NCBI GenBank assembly: GCA_963743595.1
Contig: CAVURW010000039.1
Location: 1-64,000, forward strand
DNA length: 64,000 nucleotides
From: CAVURW01 sp963743595
GTDB lineage: Bacteria > Verrucomicrobiota > Verrucomicrobiia > Methylacidiphilales > UBA1321
Direction of reading: 5' to 3'
Shown: in pieces, positions 59,795 through 64,000 of the stretch
Layout of the letters: the number at the start of each line of letters is the position of its first letter
Numbering within the stretch: position 1 is the first letter of the stretch
Notes under the pieces: generated by a model
What the model was told of the DNA's origin: nothing
The model's input: only the letters and a program-made list of their open reading frames with translations
The model's database searches: none
Made by a program: the position numbers and the translations under genes

Positions 59795-60253
59795 ATGAAA
59801 CTTGCTAAGTATATCGTCGTTTTTCTCTGCTTAAATATAACTGTCGCGTTAGCAGAAGACGGCCATTATGACACAGAAGGACTAACGGGGCAGAATGAGG
59901 ATCAAAACAATGTCTTTTTCTTCAATCTCTGGCAAACCTACACCAGCGCATTGAAACACATTTCTGAACCTCCACCCAAAACTTTATCACCGGACGTTCC
60001 TTTTGATGAAAAGAAACTGATGCTCTCCCGATACACCTATTTGTTTCACAAAATGTTGGAGGTTCGAGTCTGTGTTCATCAGGAAAAGCCCATCACCCTT
60101 TCTGAGGAGCAAACCCGTAAGATAAAGCTCATCGATTCCTATTTGAAAAAAATGGATTTATGGTATCCCGCGACCGACCTTCAAATCGCTTCCGCCATGT
60201 ATAAGATGGGAGATGAGGGTCTTCATGACATGGTGAATCAGCTTCTACAGTAG
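59795..60253 (+). CDS. Small secreted protein in the paralogue operon
   Basis: A 152-aa product with a signal peptide (MKLAKYIVVFLCLNITVALA) followed by a mainly helical mature domain ('FFFNLWQTYTSALKHISEPP', 'LMLSRYTYLFHKMLEVRVCV', 'KIKLIDSYLKKMDLWYPATD', 'LQIASAMYKMGDEGLHDMVN'). No family is recognised. It is 9 bp downstream of copy 4 and 11 bp upstream of the acidic-protein gene, so it belongs to the same transcript. It is the only exported member of the group. Confidence 0.65.
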   Translation: MKLAKYIVVFLCLNITVALAEDGHYDTEGLTGQNEDQNNVFFFNLWQTYTSALKHISEPPPKTLSPDVPFDEKKLMLSRYTYLFHKMLEVRVCVHQEKPITLSEEQTRKIKLIDSYLKKMDLWYPATDLQIASAMYKMGDEGLHDMVNQLLQ

Positions 60254-60264
60254 TTTTTTCGATT

Positions 60265-61038
60265 ATGGCTAATTCATCCCGCACCTATAATCTTCCGAAA
60301 ATCTTCCATATCGAGGCCAAACCCTTTATTGCTTTCGATTCCCCGGTGGACGACGAAGATTTAGGTTTTGAGGACGAAAATGATGAAGAGGAAGAGGAAG
60401 AGGAAGAGGAAGAGGAACCGGATACCCGAGTCATCGTTAAAGTGGAGGCTGGACCTCTTGTTTCCACGCTTACAATTGATTTAAAACGGGTTACGAAGAA
60501 GGTAGAGGAGACCTATGCGGAATGTTACGGAGCGTTTAAGCCTGGGAATCTCAATTTTGAATTTGCGGATCAGAATGGAAACGTTTGGCTAGTTCAATGT
60601 CCCATCCGAGGTAACGACTTCTATGACATGGTTTTTGAGGGAGCGTCTCTCCATTTCTGGGAGAGAGCACCCAATGAGCTAAAGAAGGAATTTGAAGAGG
60701 GGAAATTTCTTCGACTGGAACCGTGGAGCTGCGGCCATCTAGAAGACGAGTACAGAGTTGCAATGGTGACCATTGGTGGCGAGGAGCATGAGCTGTCAAC
60801 ACGGGACGCTTACCCGACATTGGAACTCTCCTGGTCCGACAAGCGAACGGTTTTTATCGTGAAGCAAATCGGATGGAATACGGAGGAGATGGAAGAGTTG
60901 GAGCCGATCTATTTTGAATTAGGTGTCGACGAGATATTTCCCCTTCAAGCTCACTGGCCTGGGGTGACGTTCCATAAAGCGAAAGATAAACGTGGAACTC
61001 CCCAACCTAATATTAGTGTAAAGGTGGAAGAGGCATGA
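60265..61038 (+). CDS. Hypothetical protein with an acidic tract
   Basis: A 257-aa cytoplasmic protein. An N-terminal stretch is followed by an Asp/Glu tract (~residues 27-53, DDEDLGFEDENDEEEE and a run of Glu). The remainder is a folded-looking beta-rich domain ('VIVKVEAGPLVSTLTIDLKR', 'LNFEFADQNGNVWLVQCPIR', 'EYRVAMVTIGGEEHELSTRD', 'TVFIVKQIGWNTEEMEELEP'). No family is recognised. It is the last gene of the plus-strand unit that begins with the tandem paralogues. Confidence 0.65.
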   Translation: MANSSRTYNLPKIFHIEAKPFIAFDSPVDDEDLGFEDENDEEEEEEEEEEEPDTRVIVKVEAGPLVSTLTIDLKRVTKKVEETYAECYGAFKPGNLNFEFADQNGNVWLVQCPIRGNDFYDMVFEGASLHFWERAPNELKKEFEEGKFLRLEPWSCGHLEDEYRVAMVTIGGEEHELSTRDAYPTLELSWSDKRTVFIVKQIGWNTEEMEELEPIYFELGVDEIFPLQAHWPGVTFHKAKDKRGTPQPNISVKVEEA

Positions 61039-61286
61039 TTAAGAATCGTCTGACAACAAGTGTTTGCTTGATCTTCAGTGCGTTCTTCATCGCTCGCCGA
61101 TTGAACTTGATTAGGATTTTGGCGCTTGGTAGGCAGACCCTGGGCTGTTAAATGATTGGCGATCTGACGGATATTCATATGCCGTTTGCGCATCTGAATG
61201 ATAGCCTCGAAGTGAGGCTGAAGTCTGGAAGCCATTAAAGAAGCATGCCTTAACCCCCAAGAAGCCTTTTGAAGCCACAAGGACAC
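60951..61286 (-). CDS. Helix-turn-helix-like ORF, 3' end overlapping the acidic-protein gene
   Basis: A 111-aa ORF from GTG 61286. Residues ~1-62 look like a real DNA-binding protein: 'SLWLQKASWGLRHASLMASR', 'LQPHFEAIIQMRKRHMNIRQ' and 'IANHLTAQGLPTKRQ', where 'MNIRQIANHLTAQGL' is helix-turn-helix-like. The last ~30 residues are simply the antisense of the acidic-protein gene, so the gene has probably lost its natural 3' end. Such short HTH proteins are common in plasmid and ICE accessory regions. Confidence 0.4.
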   Translation of the reverse strand: MSLWLQKASWGLRHASLMASRLQPHFEAIIQMRKRHMNIRQIANHLTAQGLPTKRQNPNQVQSASDEERTEDQANTCCQTILNHASSTFTLILGWGVPRLSFALWNVTPGQ

Positions 61287-61396
61287 GTTTTGAAACGCTT
61301 TCGCAACCTCCTGACACTTTTTGGAAACCTTTCGGCAACTTCACGTGTCTTTGGGTGTCAAAGCGTTGCCTTTCCTCTTCGTGCGACACGGTTTGA

Positions 61397-61534
61397 CACG
61401 CCTTTAAACGCCTCCGAAACGTCTTTACGCGCTTTTTAAACGCCTTTGGCCTTCTCCGGCCTTCCCTCTGGCTCCCGGTGCGTAATTCCGTTTAAAAACG
61501 CTTACACCACGCGTTTCTACGCGCTTTTACACGC
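61397..61534. repeat. Iterated ACGC-word region
   Basis: The word ACGC occurs eight times in this 138-bp stretch, mostly as AAACGCC/T, ACGCGC and CACGCG. It lies in a 330-bp gap without a convincing gene between the HTH-like ORF and the group II intron. It may be iteron-like, or just skewed sequence. Confidence 0.35.
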
Positions 61535-62188
61535 ACGGCGCAATCGTTATGCGCACGTATAAACGTATTGCGTCTTTTGCGAACTGATGTTGATACAAGT
61601 AGTGTTCTATATGAAGTCAGGTGACACCATAAGAAGAACCTGCGGTTCCGTCCGCAGTAGCCTAGCGGCATTGGCGCGGGGGGTAACTCCCGGGTCAAAA
61701 GCTGCCGTGACATCATCCCATCCTCATCATGAGGCGGGGCTCACTGTGAAGTGTGCCCTGAGCCTGATAGCGTTAATTGGGCATAGGGACAGGCTGATTG
61801 GCAAGTCTAATGTAAGTGAACTGAGTAAAAGTGTCGTTAATACGAAAGAGCCCAAAACGCTGGTAGGCTCTGACCAAAATGGTAAAGCGGTGAGTTGTCT
61901 TCTGTTAGACGGGAAGCACACGGATCACAGAACCGCCGGCATACTATCAGAGACTAAACCAATCGTGTACTTGTATCGAAACAGGATAAGCCCGATATCT
62001 TGCCTTCACTGGGCAGGCGTCTCCGTAAGGAGCACTGATGAGATAGCGGGTATGAGAGGTTGGAAAAAGCAAATGCTGTTCTGTAATGGAACGGATAGAA
62101 GACGATCTTCAACACGAAAGTGTGCCCACTTCCAACTGGTCGTGAATGACGAGAGAGTTCGTAGAACCTGCTTAGGAGGGAATGTCAA

Positions 62189-63694
62189 ATGAACATGGTT
62201 AACCCCATGTGTGCGCCCTCCGATAAAGCGCTCAACTGGAACCAGATCAACTGGAAAAAGTGTGAGCAATTTGTGCGCAGGCTGCAAGCGCGTATCGTCA
62301 AGAGCATACGGGAAAAGCGTTGGGGCAAGGTGCAAGCCTTGCAGCGACTCTTGACCCATTCGTTTTCCGGTCGAGCCTTGGCCGTGAAACGAGTTACGGA
62401 AAATAAAGGCAAACGCACGGCGGGAGTCGACCGGGTTCTCTGGAAGACTCTGGCCAGCAAAGCAGTGGCGATTGAGTCGCTGGGCGGTCGGGGCTATCGG
62501 CCCCAGCCGTTACGGCGCATTTACATCCCCAAATCCAACGGTAAGCTTCGCCCGCTGGGCATCCCCACCATGAAGGATCGAGCGATGCAGGCACTTCACC
62601 TGCTCGGCCTGATCCCGATTGCGGAGACCCTGGCGGATCGAAACTCCTATGGATTTCGCCCCGAACGGTCCACCCACGATGCCTTGGAGCAATGCCACGG
62701 CATCTTGTCCAAGGAGTACTCGCCCCAGTGGATTTTGGAGGGTGATATTAAAGGATGTTTTGATCATATCAGTCACGATTGGATGCTGCGGAACATTCCC
62801 ATGAACCGGGGCATCCTGAGTAAGTGGTTAAAGGCCGGTTTTGTCGAAAATCGAACCCTGTTCCCCACAGTCGCGGGAACTCCTCAGGGCGGGATCATTT
62901 CCCCAACCCTGGCCAACATGACCTTGGATGGGTTGGAAAGCCTTCTGAAAGAACGATTTCCCATCGTAATTAAGAAGAGCCTCCGCCATAACCCCAAAGT
63001 CCACTTGGTACGGTACGCCGATGACTTCATTATCACCGCAGCGGATAAAACCTTGCTTGAAAATGAAGTGCGTCCCTTGGTCGAGCAGTTTTTGTGCGAC
63101 CGAGGGCTGGTCCTTTCACCCGAAAAGACCAAAATCACGCATATCGACAAAGGGTTTGATTTCCTCGGCCAAAACGTACGCAAGTACAACGGTACCCTGC
63201 TGATCCAACCCTCCAAGAAAAACACCCTCGCGTGCTTGGATAAAGTTCGGCAGGCCATCGACCGTTCGGGTGCCCTCGACCAAGTGGCCGTGATCAAACA
63301 ACTCAATCCCATCCTGCGCGGCTGGTCCAATTACCATCGGCATGCGGTGTCCAAACGCCGCTTTTGCTGGATGGAAATCGCCGTGCAAAACTGTCTCTGG
63401 TTCTGGGCTAAACGCCGCCACCAGCACAAGCCATTTCCCTGGATCGTCCATAAGTACTGGCGATACTTTAATGGCAAGAAGGTGTTTGCTGCGGATACCG
63501 GAAAACGGACCGATAAGGGGCAAAGCATCTGGGCCAAGCTACTCTGCTTGAGTCAGGTACGCATCGTCCGTTTCCGCCGACTTCGAATCGATGCCAATCC
63601 TTTCGACCCGGCCTGGTATTCGTATTTTGAAGAGCGCCCCCTCTTTAAGAAGTTTGGCATTCGAATGAACCCGAAACAGCCTCCCGTAACATGA
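62189..63694 (+). CDS. ltrA: Group II intron reverse transcriptase/maturase, without HNH endonuclease
   Basis: A 501-aa intron-encoded protein, ATG 62189 with RBS AGGAGGG. The reverse-transcriptase domain (~60-330) has 'IPKSNGKLRPLGIPTMKDRA' (RT2), 'SYGFRPERSTHDAL' (RT3), 'GTPQGGIISPTLANMTLDGL' (RT4) and the catalytic 'RYADDFIITA' (RT5, YADD). The maturase X domain follows ('IKQLNPILRGWSNYHRHAVS', ~370-390). The C-terminal DNA-binding part ends 'ANPFDPAWYSYFEERPLFKK' at ~490; the Cys/His-rich HNH endonuclease that follows in many relatives is absent. Insertion is therefore likely to be independent of second-strand cleavage. Confidence 0.93.
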   Translation: MNMVNPMCAPSDKALNWNQINWKKCEQFVRRLQARIVKSIREKRWGKVQALQRLLTHSFSGRALAVKRVTENKGKRTAGVDRVLWKTLASKAVAIESLGGRGYRPQPLRRIYIPKSNGKLRPLGIPTMKDRAMQALHLLGLIPIAETLADRNSYGFRPERSTHDALEQCHGILSKEYSPQWILEGDIKGCFDHISHDWMLRNIPMNRGILSKWLKAGFVENRTLFPTVAGTPQGGIISPTLANMTLDGLESLLKERFPIVIKKSLRHNPKVHLVRYADDFIITAADKTLLENEVRPLVEQFLCDRGLVLSPEKTKITHIDKGFDFLGQNVRKYNGTLLIQPSKKNTLACLDKVRQAIDRSGALDQVAVIKQLNPILRGWSNYHRHAVSKRRFCWMEIAVQNCLWFWAKRRHQHKPFPWIVHKYWRYFNGKKVFAADTGKRTDKGQSIWAKLLCLSQVRIVRFRRLRIDANPFDPAWYSYFEERPLFKKFGIRMNPKQPPVT

Positions 63695-63732
63695 CTCGGT
63701 TCTGCCTTCTACAGCAGGACTTCTCACGGCTC

Positions 63733-63766
63733 GAGCCGGATGAAGGGAAACTTTCAAGTCCGGTTC
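63733..63766 (+). ncRNA. Group II intron domain V
   Basis: The 34-nt catalytic hairpin begins GAGCCGGATGAAGGG and ends CAAGTCCGGTTC; the GAGCCGG / CCGGTTC stem, the AGC triad and the GAAA-type loop are all present. This places the ribozyme core 38 bp after the RT stop. Confidence 0.9.
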
Positions 63767-63807
63767 CAAGGGGAGGAGTTGGTAGTAATATCAACTCCTT
63801 ACCCGGT

Positions 63808-64000
63808 CCAATTTGATATGCCAGATACTTCAACAAGCCACCGAATCACGTTGTTCGCCTCCAAAACGCTGCGCTCTGGGCTTGGCTCTTTTCCGTACCG
63901 TTGCTGCCTTTGGTTAGCCTGTAGAGTTCATTTCTTCATTTTCATTAGATTAGGTCAAGAACCCATTGTGTAAATCCACTGAAAATGGAGAAATCAATGA
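63808..64000. other. 3' flank of the intron
   Basis: No gene or RNA is recognised in the last 190 bases. No frame across it shows coding character. Confidence 0.4.

Larger units (their letters stand above)
61621..63807 (+). mobile_element. Group II intron with internal reverse transcriptase ORF
   Basis: A retrotransposable self-splicing ribozyme. About 570 nt of structured, non-coding RNA precede the RT ORF; domain V lies at 63733-63766 and domain VI at ~63771-63804 with a likely bulged branch-point A at 63801. The 5' end is put at the GTGAC at 61621, which begins the structured part and fits the GTG start of group II introns, but a site up to ~150 nt away is possible. The 3' end is estimated a few bases after domain VI. 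The host gene at the insertion site is not recognised; both flanks are non-coding. Confidence 0.85.

Noticed and set aside
60285..60467. Ser-run ORF opposite the acidic tract
   Set aside because: It is the reverse complement of the GAA/GAG-rich acidic tract and nothing more.
1..64000. CRISPR array
   Set aside because: No regularly spaced direct repeats with unique spacers and no cas genes were seen; the only tandem repeats are two 28-bp units without a spacer.

Overview
The window looks like a chromosomal segment of a Gram-negative bacterium, most likely Verrucomicrobiota or a close PVC-group relative. The evidence is indirect: futalosine-pathway menaquinone synthesis (mqnC), TPR proteins with the 'NNLAW.LATC..' C-terminal style common in PVC bacteria, DUF1080, DUF2330 and DUF4230 proteins, a type-3 (archaeal/eukaryotic-like) prolyl-tRNA synthetase, ExbB/ExbD and an outer-membrane beta-barrel protein. 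No rRNA is present, so the taxonomy is an inference.

Layout. 1-10.5 kb: the N-terminal part of a Kelch-like protein, recJ, an NrnA-type DHH phosphoesterase, then a compact signalling block (DUF4388-FHA membrane protein, proline-rich HhH-Roadblock protein, MglA-type GTPase, free Roadblock protein), then uup and pgsA. 10.6-17.6 kb: mqnC, a frameshifted TPR gene, a carbon-nitrogen hydrolase, proS, a DedA protein and three small envelope genes. 17.9-23 kb: a 1340-aa beta-helix protein carrying two CbbX/SpoVK-type AAA+ domains, and two coupled small genes. 23.1-26.3 kb: an AT-richer accessory patch with broken genes and a 27-bp repeat. 26.3-39.2 kb: core genes (thiH, two tRNA-Glu, exbBD, coaD, yceD-rpmF-plsX-fabH, an outer-membrane protein, a hybrid histidine kinase, cysS, a PNPOx-family protein), with an intergenic repeat patch and a stray receiver-domain fragment at 30.6-31 kb. 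39.2-49.6 kb: envelope proteins, a broken toxin-antitoxin pair, DUF2330, DUF2314-ankyrin, SGNH-hydrolase and DUF1080 genes.

49.7-64 kb is accessory DNA. It starts with a tyrosine integrase and a coupled excisionase-like protein beside a host terminator. A C-terminal scrap of a TrwC/TraI-type relaxase-helicase, two AT-rich membrane-protein genes and a long gene-poor stretch follow. Then come four tandem copies of an unrecognised ~330-aa family (the first broken by two indels), in line with a small secreted protein and an acidic protein, and finally a group II intron with an RT/maturase that lacks the HNH endonuclease domain. A decayed distant relative of the tandem family lies at 24.2-25.2 kb.

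Two patterns stand out. Broken genes (about eight, by frameshift or in-frame stop) are confined to accessory-type genes, while the core genes are intact. The best candidates for undescribed biology are the tandem-paralogue operon (55.5-61.0 kb), the beta-helix/AAA+ fusion, and the FHA/HhH-Roadblock/MglA block.
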